Of a stretch of 64,000 bases of DNA, positions 36,846 through 45,143 are shown in pieces. Position 1 is the first letter of the stretch. Each line of letters begins with the position of its first letter. The DNA is from Bradyrhizobium sp. sBnM-33 (lineage in GTDB: Bacteria; Pseudomonadota; Alphaproteobacteria; Rhizobiales; Xanthobacteraceae), in the NCBI RefSeq assembly GCF_032917945.1, contig NZ_CP136624.1, positions 4,960,001-5,024,000 of the forward strand, given 5' to 3'. The position numbers and the translations under genes were made by a program. The notes beneath the pieces are model-generated. The model saw only the letters and a list, made by a program, of their open reading frames with translations, was not told where the DNA came from and did not search any database.

Positions 36846-38075
36846 ATGACGAGCATTGCGACCGAGCCGAAGGCTTCGATCGGAAACGCGCTGATCCGGC
36901 TACTCTATGTCGCGCGTGGCCTGCGCGGCTTCGGCGACGGTTTTGCCGTCATCATCCTGCCAGCCTATATGACCGCGCTGGGATACGATGCTATTGCCGT
37001 CGGCATCGTCGCGACGGCGTCGCTGTTGGGAACGGCGCTGCTGACGCTGATCACCGGCTGGATCGCGCCGCGCCATGACCTGCGGCCGTTGCTGATATCG
37101 GGCGCCTGCCTGATGGCGGCGACCGGCATCGCCTTTCCCGCGGTCGAGCATTTTGTTCTGATCGCGCTCGTCGCGTTCATCGGCACCATCAATGCCTCCG
37201 GCGGCGATCTCGGCGTGCTGGTGCCGCTCGAGCACGCGGTGCTGGCCCATAGCGCAACCGATGAGCGCCGCACCCAGGTGTTCGCGCGCTACAGCCTGAT
37301 CGGCGCGCTCTGTACCGCGGCGGGGTCGCTTGCGGCATCGCTGCCGGATTTGCTCGTGGCGGGCGGCAGCACGCAACTCGCCGCATTCCGCCTGATGTTC
37401 TATGCCTATGCCGCACTCGGCATCGTCTGCGCGGTGCTCTATCGCCACGTGCCGCATCAGCGCGGCGAGGAGAGAGCGCCGCAGACGCCGCTCGGGCCGT
37501 CGAGAGGCACCGTCTACAAGCTCGCGGCGCTGTTCAGCATCGATTCCTTTGCCGGCGGCTTCGTCGCGCAATCCTTGCTGGTGCTGTGGCTGTTCGAGCG
37601 TTTCGATCTGTCATTGTCTGCGGCCGGATTGTTTTTCTTCTGGTCGAGCACGCTCAGCGCCTTTTCCTATCCGGTCGCCGCCTGGATCGCCAAGCGCATC
37701 GGCCTTGTCAACACCATGGTGTTCACCCACATTCCCTCCAGCATCTTCCTGATCCTGGCGGCGTTTTCGCCGAATCTTTATGTGGCGCTCGGCTTCCTGC
37801 TGTTGCGCTCGGCGCTGTCGCAAATGGACGTGCCGACCCGCACCTCCTATGTCATGGCCGTGGTGACGCCGGCCGAGCGGCCGGCCGCTGCAAGCGTCAC
37901 CGCCGTGCCGCGCAGCCTCGCATCTGCCGTCAGCCCGGCGATCGCGGGCGCGCTCTTGATGACGTCGTTTACGGGGCTGCCGCTGGTGGTTTGCGGCACG
38001 CTCAAGATCGCCTACGACCTCGCCTTGCTGTTCTCGTTCCGCCATATCAAGCCGCCGGAGGAGCAGGGGCGGTAG
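36846..38075 (+). CDS. MFS transporter
   Basis: A 409-residue inner-membrane carrier with about twelve segments. The loop between TM2 and TM3 (TGWIAPRHDLRPLL) and the long central loop (YRHVPHQRGEERAPQTPLGPS) fit the family. A conserved DVPTRTSYVMAVVTPAERPAAASVTAVPRSLASAVSP stretch in TM10-11 is typical of an uncharacterised bacterial MFS group. It follows the secreted DUF1080-like protein closely. The substrate is unknown. Confidence 0.85.
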   Translation: MTSIATEPKASIGNALIRLLYVARGLRGFGDGFAVIILPAYMTALGYDAIAVGIVATASLLGTALLTLITGWIAPRHDLRPLLISGACLMAATGIAFPAVEHFVLIALVAFIGTINASGGDLGVLVPLEHAVLAHSATDERRTQVFARYSLIGALCTAAGSLAASLPDLLVAGGSTQLAAFRLMFYAYAALGIVCAVLYRHVPHQRGEERAPQTPLGPSRGTVYKLAALFSIDSFAGGFVAQSLLVLWLFERFDLSLSAAGLFFFWSSTLSAFSYPVAAWIAKRIGLVNTMVFTHIPSSIFLILAAFSPNLYVALGFLLLRSALSQMDVPTRTSYVMAVVTPAERPAAASVTAVPRSLASAVSPAIAGALLMTSFTGLPLVVCGTLKIAYDLALLFSFRHIKPPEEQGR

Positions 38076-38123
38076 CGCGTTCTCGCACCCTGCGGAGACC
38101 GGCTCGTCACGCGGTTCGCGGGA

Positions 38124-38378
38124 CTACCAGAGCGATCGCCGTCCGTCGGGGAGGGGGTCCATCACGCGCCGCTCGTCGCGCACATGCGACCATTGCGCCA
38201 GCTTGATCTCCGGCGTGTCGGGCGTGTTGCCCCCTTCCGAGTTAAACGCGAGTTGCTGGCTTGCCTGCACCTGGTATTTGGCGGCTTGGGCCAGCCAATA
38301 CCATTTCTTGTCGGGTTCGCTCAGCGCGCGTTGACGGCACTCGGCTTCCAGTTCGCGTAAGCGGTTCGCTTCCTTCAT
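38124..38378 (-). CDS. Small conserved hypothetical protein
   Basis: An 84-residue soluble protein with an initial helix (MKEANRLRELEAECRQRALSE) and the sequence KKWYWLAQAAKYQVQASQQLA. The rest is polar, ending VMDPLPDGRRSLW. Short relatives with WYWLAQAAKYQ occur widely in Bradyrhizobium, without known function. ATG at 38378; a TTG two codons earlier is less likely. Confidence 0.65.
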   Translation of the reverse strand: MKEANRLRELEAECRQRALSEPDKKWYWLAQAAKYQVQASQQLAFNSEGGNTPDTPEIKLAQWSHVRDERRVMDPLPDGRRSLW

Positions 38379-38542
38379 AGCCAATCTCAGAGCTTGGAGG
38401 CTCCAACCTGCCGGAGCCTCGAAACCACCGGAAACCGGGGCTCCGGTCAGCTTCTCATGACAAAAACTTCTTGACGGGAGGCTATGCCAGTTCGACGCAA
38501 TTGATTGAAATTTAGGGATGGATTGAACCGATAGTTAGCGGA

Positions 38543-39274
38543 TCAAGTCATCAGCACCGCTCCCGAGACCAGCAACAGCACGAGCACAACCTTCCTGAAC
38601 GAAGCCTCATCCAGCCAGCCGTACAGCGTGAGCCCGACCCAGGTGCCGGCAAACAACGCCGGCAATCCGATCAGGAACAACTTGATAGTGTCCTGCGTGA
38701 TCGCGCCTTTGGCGCCGATCCACACCGCGCTCATGGCGAAGATCGCAACGGCTACCGGCTGAAACACCGTGCGTTGCACGTCCTTGGGCCAGCCGCGCAG
38801 GCCGCACCAGATCGTCACCAAAATTCCGGCAAGCCCGGTGATGCCGCCGAGTACGCCGTTGAGGAAACCGACGGCGGCGTCGGCCACAGCGCCGCCTGCT
38901 TCCACCGCAGGGACAGCCGGTCGCAGCAGCGCGTAGAGGCTGTAGAGGACCAGGAAGGCGCCAACGCCCGCGCGCACATGGGCAGGGTTCGCCCAGGTCA
39001 GGACGCCGACGCCGACGGGAACGCCGAGTGCAGCACCCGCCACGAACGGCCAGAGCCTTCGCCAGTCGAGCGCGCCGCGCAGCTTCCACACCGAATAGCC
39101 CTGCACGAGCAGCCCGAAAGCGATGATCAGCGTCGCCGTTTGCAGCGGAGTGAGGATGTAGAGCCAGATCGCGGAGACGACGAGACCGAAGGCGAAGCCG
39201 GAGAGACCTGCGACCAGCGCGCCGACGAAGGTCGCGAGAAAAAACAGCGGCAGTTCGAGCGTCGTTCCATCCAT
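38543..39274 (-). CDS. TauE/SafE-family membrane permease
   Basis: A 243-residue protein with about eight membrane segments. The two halves each start with the family's G-x-G-x-x-G-x pattern: FVGALVAGLSGFAFGLVVSA and GFLNGVLGGITGLAGILVTI. Members export sulfite or other organosulfur anions across the inner membrane. Nothing nearby shows which anion is moved here. Single-gene unit. Confidence 0.88.
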   Translation of the reverse strand: MDGTTLELPLFFLATFVGALVAGLSGFAFGLVVSAIWLYILTPLQTATLIIAFGLLVQGYSVWKLRGALDWRRLWPFVAGAALGVPVGVGVLTWANPAHVRAGVGAFLVLYSLYALLRPAVPAVEAGGAVADAAVGFLNGVLGGITGLAGILVTIWCGLRGWPKDVQRTVFQPVAVAIFAMSAVWIGAKGAITQDTIKLFLIGLPALFAGTWVGLTLYGWLDEASFRKVVLVLLLVSGAVLMT

Positions 39275-39537
39275 GTGCCCGCTCCATACAAAAGCGAGCA
39301 GCGCTTGAATGGGATCGCCATTTAACGGGGAGGCTGCGACTTCCCCGGTTGCAGGCTAGGCCCGTCATGGTATCGCGCGCAAGACTAGAGATCGACATAG
39401 GCTGCTGACAGTTGCTGCCATTTGCGTTGTATCGCGCAGCACAAAACAGAAAGATCATCCGAGCGCCGTCGAGACTCGCGTGCGCGATTTCCCGCACCAT
39501 ATGATCCGCGCGATAGAGGCGGCCATAGGGGGCGGCG

Positions 39538-40416
39538 TTGGGTGAATGGATCGGGGTAGCAATCGCGCTGGTCTCGAGCAGCCTCGGCGGCAGCGCCGCG
39601 GCGATCACGCGCTATCTCGCCGGTAATACCGATCCGATCACGCTCGCGATTCTGCGATGGGGGATCGGCTTCTGCTGCGTGCTGCCGGCGGCGCTGCTAA
39701 TGAAGGCGCGGTGGCCGAAGCGTGCGGACTGGCCCGCCGTCGCGGCACTCGGCTTTTGCTTCTTCGGCGTGTTTTTCGTTCTCTACAATATTGCCATGAC
39801 GTTCACGACGGCGGCGCGGGCCTCGCTCGCGCTGGCGACGCTGCCGCTGCACACCATGGTGGTCGGCGCGTTGCTCGGCATCGAGCCGCTGACGAAACGA
39901 AAGTCGATCGGGGTCTGCATCGCAGTCTTGGGTGTCGCTGCCGCGCTCGCAACGGGATTGTCGGCCGCGCCGGCGGGCGCGTGGCGCGGTGAACTGATCA
40001 TGACCGGCGCCGTTCTGTGCATGGCATTCTACAATGTCTGGTCCCGGCCGTTCATCCAGCGATCCAGCGCGCTCGGTTTCCTGACCGTGGGCATGGGCAC
40101 CGGCGCGGCGGCCCTGATCCTGGTCGGATCGTTGACCGGCAGTGTCGCATCGCTCGGCCAGTTCGGAACACCGCAATGGATCGCCGGGCTCTATCTCGGC
40201 GTCGCGGGCGGGGCGCTCGCGTTCATCCTGTGGGTGCTGGCGCTAGAGCGGGCGTCGCCGACGCGCGTGGCCAACACCATGACCATCAATCCGGTTGCTG
40301 CCGGCCTGCTCGCCACTCAGCTCGTCGGTGAGCCGATCACGCTCAACCTCGTGGTCGGGCTGATCGCCGTGTTTGCGGGCATATGGATCGCGACATCGGA
40401 GACCGCGAAGCCATAG
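39538..40416 (+). CDS. EamA/DMT-family transporter
   Basis: A 292-residue protein with ten membrane segments in two EamA repeats, the second starting GELIMTGAVLCMAFYNVWSR. The start is a TTG after AGGGGG; there is an in-frame TAG four codons upstream, so no other start is possible except downstream. Members export amino acids or metabolites. The stop is two bases from the stop of the convergent MFS gene. Substrate unknown. Confidence 0.88.
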   Translation: MGEWIGVAIALVSSSLGGSAAAITRYLAGNTDPITLAILRWGIGFCCVLPAALLMKARWPKRADWPAVAALGFCFFGVFFVLYNIAMTFTTAARASLALATLPLHTMVVGALLGIEPLTKRKSIGVCIAVLGVAAALATGLSAAPAGAWRGELIMTGAVLCMAFYNVWSRPFIQRSSALGFLTVGMGTGAAALILVGSLTGSVASLGQFGTPQWIAGLYLGVAGGALAFILWVLALERASPTRVANTMTINPVAAGLLATQLVGEPITLNLVVGLIAVFAGIWIATSETAKP

Positions 40417-40418
40417 GC

Positions 40419-41582
40419 TCACGTATCAACTAGCGGCTTCGGCGGTCCCTTGCGCAGCAGGAACAGCGCCAGCAGCGCGGAGATGCTGAGCGCCGACGAC
40501 ACGATCAGAACCCGCGCGCCCATGGCCTCGATCAGCAGCCCGAACAGCAGTGGGGCTGCGGCCTGCGCCATCCGTGCCGGGGCGCCGATGATGCCGAGGC
40601 GATAGCCGTAATTCTCCGGGCCGAAAATCGCGAGCGGCAGCGTGCCGCGCGCAATCGTCAGGATGCCATTACCGGAGCCGTGGAACAGCGCGAACACGCT
40701 GGCCGTGCCGCCGCCGGCCAAGCCGAGGATGGCCGCGCCGATCGGATGCGTGATGCAGGCAAGTCTGGTCGAGACCAGCGGATGATAGCGGCTGAGAAAG
40801 CCCGCCTCGAAGATCCGCCCGGCCACCTGCGCCGGGCCGATCAGCGCGCCGGCAAACACGGCCTGCGCGGTGGTCGCGCCCGCTTCTTCCATGATGCGCG
40901 GCAGATGCGCCGCCATCGCGCCGGTGACAGTCCAGGCCGCGGCGAACGCGAAGGCGAGCACGATCATCGTGCGGTCGATCGGAATATGCGGCTTGACGGC
41001 CGAAGCCACGACTGCCTTCGCCCCTTTCACGGCCGGCAGCATCAAGAGATTGAGCGGCAGGCCGATCAAGATATGTGCCGCTGCCCAGGCAAAGCAGGTG
41101 TTGCGCCATCCGATGGTTTCCAGCCCCCACGCGGACAGCGGCCATCCCACGGTCGAAGCAAATCCGGCGAGCAGCGTGATGCCGGTGATCGAGCGTCGCG
41201 CCGCGTCGCCATAGATGCGGCCGAGCGCGGCGAAGGCGGCATCGTAAAGGCCCGCGCCCATGCCGACGCCGAGCAGCAGCCAGGCGATGACGAGCATGGA
41301 GATGGATGACGTGAAGCCGAGCAGCGCCAGCCCGGCAGCCAGCACCAGATTGGATAGCGACAGCACGGACCGGCCACCGACCAGGTCAATCTGCCGTCCG
41401 ACACGCGGGCCTATCAGGGCCGAAATCACCAGCGAGGCGGAAAACGCGGCAAATATCCAGGTCGAGGATATTCCGAGATCGCGCGCGATTGGGTCAGCGA
41501 GAATCGCCGGCAGATAGTAGCTCGAAGCCCAGGCCAGGGTCTGTGTCGTGCCGAGAGCGAGGATGATCGGAAGCTGACTCAC
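40419..41582 (-). CDS. MFS transporter at the edge of the arsenic cluster
   Basis: A 387-residue carrier beginning VSQLPIILALGTTQTLAWASSYYLPA, with about twelve membrane segments and the loop GPRVGRQIDLVGGRSVLSLSN after TM2. The GTG at 41582 overlaps the stop of the short upstream frame (GTGA). The group with TLAWASSYYLPAIL is a monocarboxylate-like MFS branch. It is the last of four minus-strand genes in the arsenic cluster and could move an arsenical product, but this rests on position alone. Confidence 0.85.
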   Translation of the reverse strand: MSQLPIILALGTTQTLAWASSYYLPAILADPIARDLGISSTWIFAAFSASLVISALIGPRVGRQIDLVGGRSVLSLSNLVLAAGLALLGFTSSISMLVIAWLLLGVGMGAGLYDAAFAALGRIYGDAARRSITGITLLAGFASTVGWPLSAWGLETIGWRNTCFAWAAAHILIGLPLNLLMLPAVKGAKAVVASAVKPHIPIDRTMIVLAFAFAAAWTVTGAMAAHLPRIMEEAGATTAQAVFAGALIGPAQVAGRIFEAGFLSRYHPLVSTRLACITHPIGAAILGLAGGGTASVFALFHGSGNGILTIARGTLPLAIFGPENYGYRLGIIGAPARMAQAAAPLLFGLLIEAMGARVLIVSSALSISALLALFLLRKGPPKPLVDT

Positions 41583-41692
41583 TGGACCGTTTCTCTTCTT
41601 GACCACAGCAGCGCAAACGGCCCGAGCAGGCTGCCGAGCTGCCCCACGCACATCGCAACGATGACGGATCGGCCTTGCGAGATTCCGCTCAC
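41579..41692 (-). pseudogene. Collapsed MFS gene: 17 N-terminal residues joined to a C-terminal scrap
   Basis: A 37-codon frame starting GTG after AGGGAG, 10 bases behind the flavoprotein stop. It reads VSGISQGRSVIVAMCVGQLGSLL, the start of an MFS transporter, and jumps to GPFALLWSRRETVQ, which looks like the cytoplasmic end of one. The central eleven-odd membrane segments are gone by an in-frame deletion. It is still translationally coupled to the next MFS gene through a GTGA overlap, so its translation may matter for that gene. Confidence 0.55.
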
Positions 41693-41702
41693 TCCCTGTT
41701 GA

Positions 41703-43067
41703 TCAGGACGCGCAACCGCATCCCGTCTTGCCTTGCTGCTTTGCTTTTTCGTCCGCGACGCAACATGCGTCAACATCCGATAATGCAGGGCCGCCACAGC
41801 AATTGCCGGCATCTGGCGCGAGCGAGCGGCTGCAGACGCCGGTCTCGGGCAGCACCAGTTCGACCCGCTCTGCGGCAGCTCGGTCGCCGGCGATGTCGGC
41901 CGCTATCGAGCGCACCTGTTCATACCCGGTGAGCATCAGGAAGGTCGGCGCGCGGCCGTAAGCTTTCATGCCGGCGAAATAGAAGCCTGGCTCGTCCTGC
42001 GCCAATTCGCGAGCGCCGTGCGGCCGCACCGTGCCGCAGCTATGCTCGTTCGGATCGATCAGCGGCGCCAGCGCGACCGGACATTCGATCGCAGGATCGA
42101 GCCGGATGCGTAACTCGCGCACGAAATCGAGGTCGGGGCGGAAACCCGTCGCGACGATCAGTTCATCGACCACGGCCTGCCGGGCGCCGCAGCCGGACAG
42201 GGCGCCGACGACGAGGTCTGGACCGTCGGCGATCAGATGCGAAACACGAAATTCGCTTTCGACTTTGATACGGCCTGCCGTCACCAACCCGGCAAATGCC
42301 GCGCCCAATTCACCGCGAGCTACCAGCTTGTCGTTCGCACCGCCGCCGAAAGCCTTGGCCGGATCGCTGCCGCGCAGCAGCCAGATCGGCCGGGTGCCCG
42401 GCGCCTGTTCGGCAAGTTTTGCCAGATCGATCAGCGTGCCGATCGCCGAATGTCCCGCGCCCAGCACCGCGACGGTCTTGCCGGCATAGCGCGCGCGTTC
42501 CTTACCCAAGACATCCGGCATCCCGTAGGCGATGCGGTCGGAGATATCAGACTCGCCGATAGCGGAAAGGCCATTGGCGCCTGCCGGGTTCGGCGAATGC
42601 CAGGTTCCGGAGGCGTCGATGATCGCATCGGCCTTGACGACTTTCGGACCTTGTCCGTTCTGATAGCGAATTTCGAACGGCGCCTTTTCGCGGCCCTTGG
42701 TCTTCATCTTGTCGAAGCCGGCCCGGCTGATCGCGGTGACGCGGCTCGACGTCTGGATATGAGGCTTGAGCGCCGTGTTGGCTGCAAGCGGCTCGAGATA
42801 GTGCTCCACCATCTCCATGCCGGTCGGATACTGATCCGGTTCGGGAGAATTCCAGCCCGCCTGCGCCAGCAGCCGCGCCGCCGCCTTGTCGACATTGTAT
42901 TCCCAGGGCGAGAACAGTTGGACGTGGCCCCATTGCTGCATGGCGTGGCCGACCTTGTCGCCGGCTTCCAGCACGATCGGCTGCAGCCCGCGCTCCAGCA
43001 TATGGGCGGCAGCGGCAAGGCCGACCGGCCCGGCTCCGATGATGGCTACCTTCTTGGCTTCGCTCAT
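41703..43067 (-). CDS. FAD/NAD(P)-dependent oxidoreductase with Cys-rich tail (ArsO-like)
   Basis: A 454-residue flavoprotein. The dinucleotide site is VAIIGAGPVGLAAAAHMLERG at residue 7; the second NADPH site is TVAVLGAGHSAIGTL at about 200, and VIDASGTWHSP precedes it, as in flavin-containing monooxygenases. The last 45 residues carry cysteines in GVCSRS, NCCGGPA, DACCVAD and GCGC, suited to binding As(III) or another soft metal. It lies downstream of an arsR gene in the same direction. A role in arsenic handling is inferred from the tail and the neighbours; the reaction is unknown. Confidence 0.82.
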   Translation of the reverse strand: MSEAKKVAIIGAGPVGLAAAAHMLERGLQPIVLEAGDKVGHAMQQWGHVQLFSPWEYNVDKAAARLLAQAGWNSPEPDQYPTGMEMVEHYLEPLAANTALKPHIQTSSRVTAISRAGFDKMKTKGREKAPFEIRYQNGQGPKVVKADAIIDASGTWHSPNPAGANGLSAIGESDISDRIAYGMPDVLGKERARYAGKTVAVLGAGHSAIGTLIDLAKLAEQAPGTRPIWLLRGSDPAKAFGGGANDKLVARGELGAAFAGLVTAGRIKVESEFRVSHLIADGPDLVVGALSGCGARQAVVDELIVATGFRPDLDFVRELRIRLDPAIECPVALAPLIDPNEHSCGTVRPHGARELAQDEPGFYFAGMKAYGRAPTFLMLTGYEQVRSIAADIAGDRAAAERVELVLPETGVCSRSLAPDAGNCCGGPALSDVDACCVADEKAKQQGKTGCGCAS

Positions 43068-43120
43068 GGCGTTCTCCCATAAAACTAGAAATACCGAAAT
43101 AGCGCTCAAAAGAGCGGCAG

Positions 43121-43438
43121 CTAAGCCGCGGTCTTGGCATCCTTGGTTTCGGCGCTTTCTGTGCAGCATTCGGCAACCAGAAAACCTACCAGCTCCCGCA
43201 TCACTTCATAGTTGGCGTGGCAGATCAGCGTGGTGGCATCGCGCACCTGCGTCACCAGACCGACCACCACCAGGGCCTTGATATGGTGGGAGAGGGTCGA
43301 GGGCGCGATTTTCAATTTCTCCTGCAGGCGACCGACGGCAAGCCCAGCGCCGCCGGCGCGGATCAGGGCACGATAGATCTTGAGCCGGGTCGGATTACCC
43401 AGCGCTTCGAGATGGGCGGCGGCGTCATCGAGTTTCAT
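43121..43438 (-). CDS. arsR: ArsR-family metalloregulator (first)
   Basis: A 105-residue winged-helix repressor. The HTH reads LKIAPSTLSHHIKALVVVGLVTQ. The classical ELCVCDL motif is absent; instead a C-terminal vicinal pair (VAECCTESAE, about residues 92-93) and the Cys in TLICHANYEV could form the As(III)/Sb(III) site. It is transcribed away from the second arsR and precedes the flavoprotein gene. A perfect palindrome lies 38 bases upstream. The ATG at 43438 gives MKLDDAAAHLEALGNPTRL, the normal family start. Confidence 0.85.
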   Translation of the reverse strand: MKLDDAAAHLEALGNPTRLKIYRALIRAGGAGLAVGRLQEKLKIAPSTLSHHIKALVVVGLVTQVRDATTLICHANYEVMRELVGFLVAECCTESAETKDAKTAA

Positions 43439-43475
43439 GCGGGCATCATGGCATGCAGATCGCCAACCCGTCAAC

Positions 43476-43501
43476 GGTATTTCCAGAATTATCGAAATAC
43501 C
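43476..43501. promoter_or_regulatory. Palindromic operator GGTATTTC-N10-GAAATACC
   Basis: A perfect 8-base inverted repeat with a 10-base spacer in the intergenic region of the two divergent arsR genes, 38 bases from the minus-strand start. It is the best operator candidate for the repressor at 43121-43438. Which of the two regulators binds cannot be told. Confidence 0.6.
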
Positions 43502-43527
43502 AAGATGCAGTTCGTTGAGAGTTCAGA

Positions 43528-43556
43528 TTGACATACTGAAATGTATCGATAAATCT
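43528..43556 (+). promoter_or_regulatory. Candidate promoter of the plus-strand ars operon
   Basis: TTGACA (43528-43533) followed after 17 bases by AAATCT (43551-43556). Transcription would begin within a few bases of the ATG at 43563, and there is no ribosome binding site, so the message would be leaderless. The short imperfect palindrome around TATCGATA overlaps this promoter and could be the repressor site. Confidence 0.45.
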
Positions 43557-43562
43557 GGATAT

Positions 43563-43925
43563 ATGGAATCTGAACAGGCCATTCTGGCGCTGGCGGCGCT
43601 CGCCCAATCGACCCGACTCGACGTGTTTCGGCTGTTGGCGAAGCACGAACCGGAGGGGTTGGCCGCCGGTGACATCGCCAATGCGCTGACGGTACCGCAG
43701 AACACGATGTCCTCGCATCTGGCGATCCTGTCGCGTGCGGGGCTTGTCAAGGCGCGGCGGTCCGGCCGCTCGATCGTCTATCGCGCCGATCTCCAGTCCT
43801 TTCAGTCCGTGGTGCTGTTCATGCTCAGGGATTGTTGCGACGGCCGGCCTGAAATCTGCGTACCGGTGGTTGAGAGCCTGAAGCCGTGCTGTCCGCCCAA
43901 GCAAAGGAGGAAAGCCAATGTCTGA
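43563..43925 (+). CDS. arsR: ArsR-family repressor (second)
   Basis: A 120-residue protein beginning MESEQAILALAALAQSTRLDVFRLL. The HTH is GDIANALTVPQNTMSSHLAILSRAGL. Cysteines cluster at the C-terminus: FMLRDCCDGRPEICVPVV and KPCCPPK, the As(III) site of the group in which the sensor cysteines sit in the last helix. It is the first gene of the plus-strand operon arsR-arsC-aqpS-arsC and overlaps the next gene by eight bases. Confidence 0.9.
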   Translation: MESEQAILALAALAQSTRLDVFRLLAKHEPEGLAAGDIANALTVPQNTMSSHLAILSRAGLVKARRSGRSIVYRADLQSFQSVVLFMLRDCCDGRPEICVPVVESLKPCCPPKQRRKANV

Positions 43926-44445
43926 GCGCATCTACAACGTTCTTTTCCTGTGCACCGGGAACACGGCCCGTTCGATCCTGGCGGAATCGATCCTGCGCAG
44001 GGACGGCCGCCGCAATTTTCGCGCCTTCTCCGCCGGCAGCCAGCCGAAGGGGACGGTCAATCCGTTTGCGATCAAGGTTCTCAACCGTCTCGAATACCCC
44101 ACCGACGAATTGCGTTCGAAGAGTTGGGAAGAGTTCGCGCGTGCCGACGCCCCCGTCATGGATTTCGTCTTCACGGTCTGCGACAACGCCGCCGGCGAAT
44201 CCTGCCCGATCTGGCCTGGGCAACCGATGACGGCACATTGGGGCATCGAGGACCCCGCGGCTGTTGAAGGCACCGATATCGAGAAGGAAGCGGCATTCGT
44301 CGCCGCATTTCGTTATCTGAAAAACAGAATTGCCGCCTTTACGAGCCTGCCGCTGGAAAGTATCGACCGCCTGTCGCTCGGGACTAAATTGCGCGACATC
44401 GGCCGCAGCGATGGCGCCACGTCCGGCCAGGAGAAAGCCAGCTAA
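43918..44445 (+). CDS. arsC: Arsenate reductase, low-molecular-weight phosphatase type
   Basis: A 175-residue enzyme reducing As(V) to As(III). The phosphatase loop LFLCTGNTARSILAE gives Cys12-x5-Arg18, and FTVCDNAAGESCPIWPG gives Cys88 and Cys95. The Cys triad with a seven-residue spacing of the last two is the pI258-type, thioredoxin-coupled mechanism. The C-terminal tail is about 35 residues longer than the plasmid enzyme. It overlaps arsR and abuts the aquaporin gene. Confidence 0.9.
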   Translation: MSERIYNVLFLCTGNTARSILAESILRRDGRRNFRAFSAGSQPKGTVNPFAIKVLNRLEYPTDELRSKSWEEFARADAPVMDFVFTVCDNAAGESCPIWPGQPMTAHWGIEDPAAVEGTDIEKEAAFVAAFRYLKNRIAAFTSLPLESIDRLSLGTKLRDIGRSDGATSGQEKAS

Positions 44446-45143
44446 TGTCCGAATTCGATCTGCCGCGCCGGCTCGCTGCCGAAGCGCTCGGGACCGCATT
44501 GCTGGTCGCCACCGTGGTCGGTTCCGGGATCATGGCCGAGACCTTGACCAAGGACGTCGCACTCGCGTTGCTCGGCAATACGTTGCCAACCGGTGCCATC
44601 CTGGTCGTCCTCATCACCATTCTCGGTCCCATTTCCGGGGCCCATTTCAATCCGGCGGTATCGCTGATTTTTGCCCTCAGGCGCGAGCTGACGCCGCGCG
44701 AGGCGCTGCTCTACATCGCTACGCAAATCGCCGGCGGGATTGCCGGAACCATGCTGGCGCATGCGATGTTCGCGCTGCCGCTGCTCGATGCATCGCTGAA
44801 AATGCGAACCGGCGGCGCGCAATGGCTCGCCGAAGCCGTCGCCGCGTTCGGCCTGGTTGCCACCATTCTGGCCGGTATCCGGTTTAATCGCGCCGCGGTG
44901 CCGTGGCTGGTCGGCCTCTACATCACCGCAGCCTACTGGTTCACCGCATCGACGTCGTTTGCCAATCCCGCCGTTGCCATTGCACGCTCGCTGACCAATA
45001 CGTTTTCGGGCATTCGCCCCGCAGATCTTCCGGGCTTCATCGCGGCGGAAACCTGCGGCGCCATCATCGCGTTGATCTTCATGGGCTGGCTGCTTCGTGA
45101 AAGCGACAAGGCGCACGCAGTGTTGAAGGAGGCTCAGCCATGA
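44445..45143 (+). CDS. aqpS: Aquaglyceroporin, AqpS-like
   Basis: A 232-residue MIP channel of six membrane segments with both NPA boxes visible (GAHFNPAVSLIF near residue 68 and TSFANPAVAIARSLTNTFSGI near 178). In Sinorhizobium meliloti an aquaglyceroporin in the ars operon lets As(III), made inside from arsenate, flow out; the same role is likely here because two arsenate reductases flank the gene and no pump is present. Start overlaps the arsC stop by one base and the end overlaps the next gene by four. Confidence 0.92.
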   Translation: MSEFDLPRRLAAEALGTALLVATVVGSGIMAETLTKDVALALLGNTLPTGAILVVLITILGPISGAHFNPAVSLIFALRRELTPREALLYIATQIAGGIAGTMLAHAMFALPLLDASLKMRTGGAQWLAEAVAAFGLVATILAGIRFNRAAVPWLVGLYITAAYWFTASTSFANPAVAIARSLTNTFSGIRPADLPGFIAAETCGAIIALIFMGWLLRESDKAHAVLKEAQP

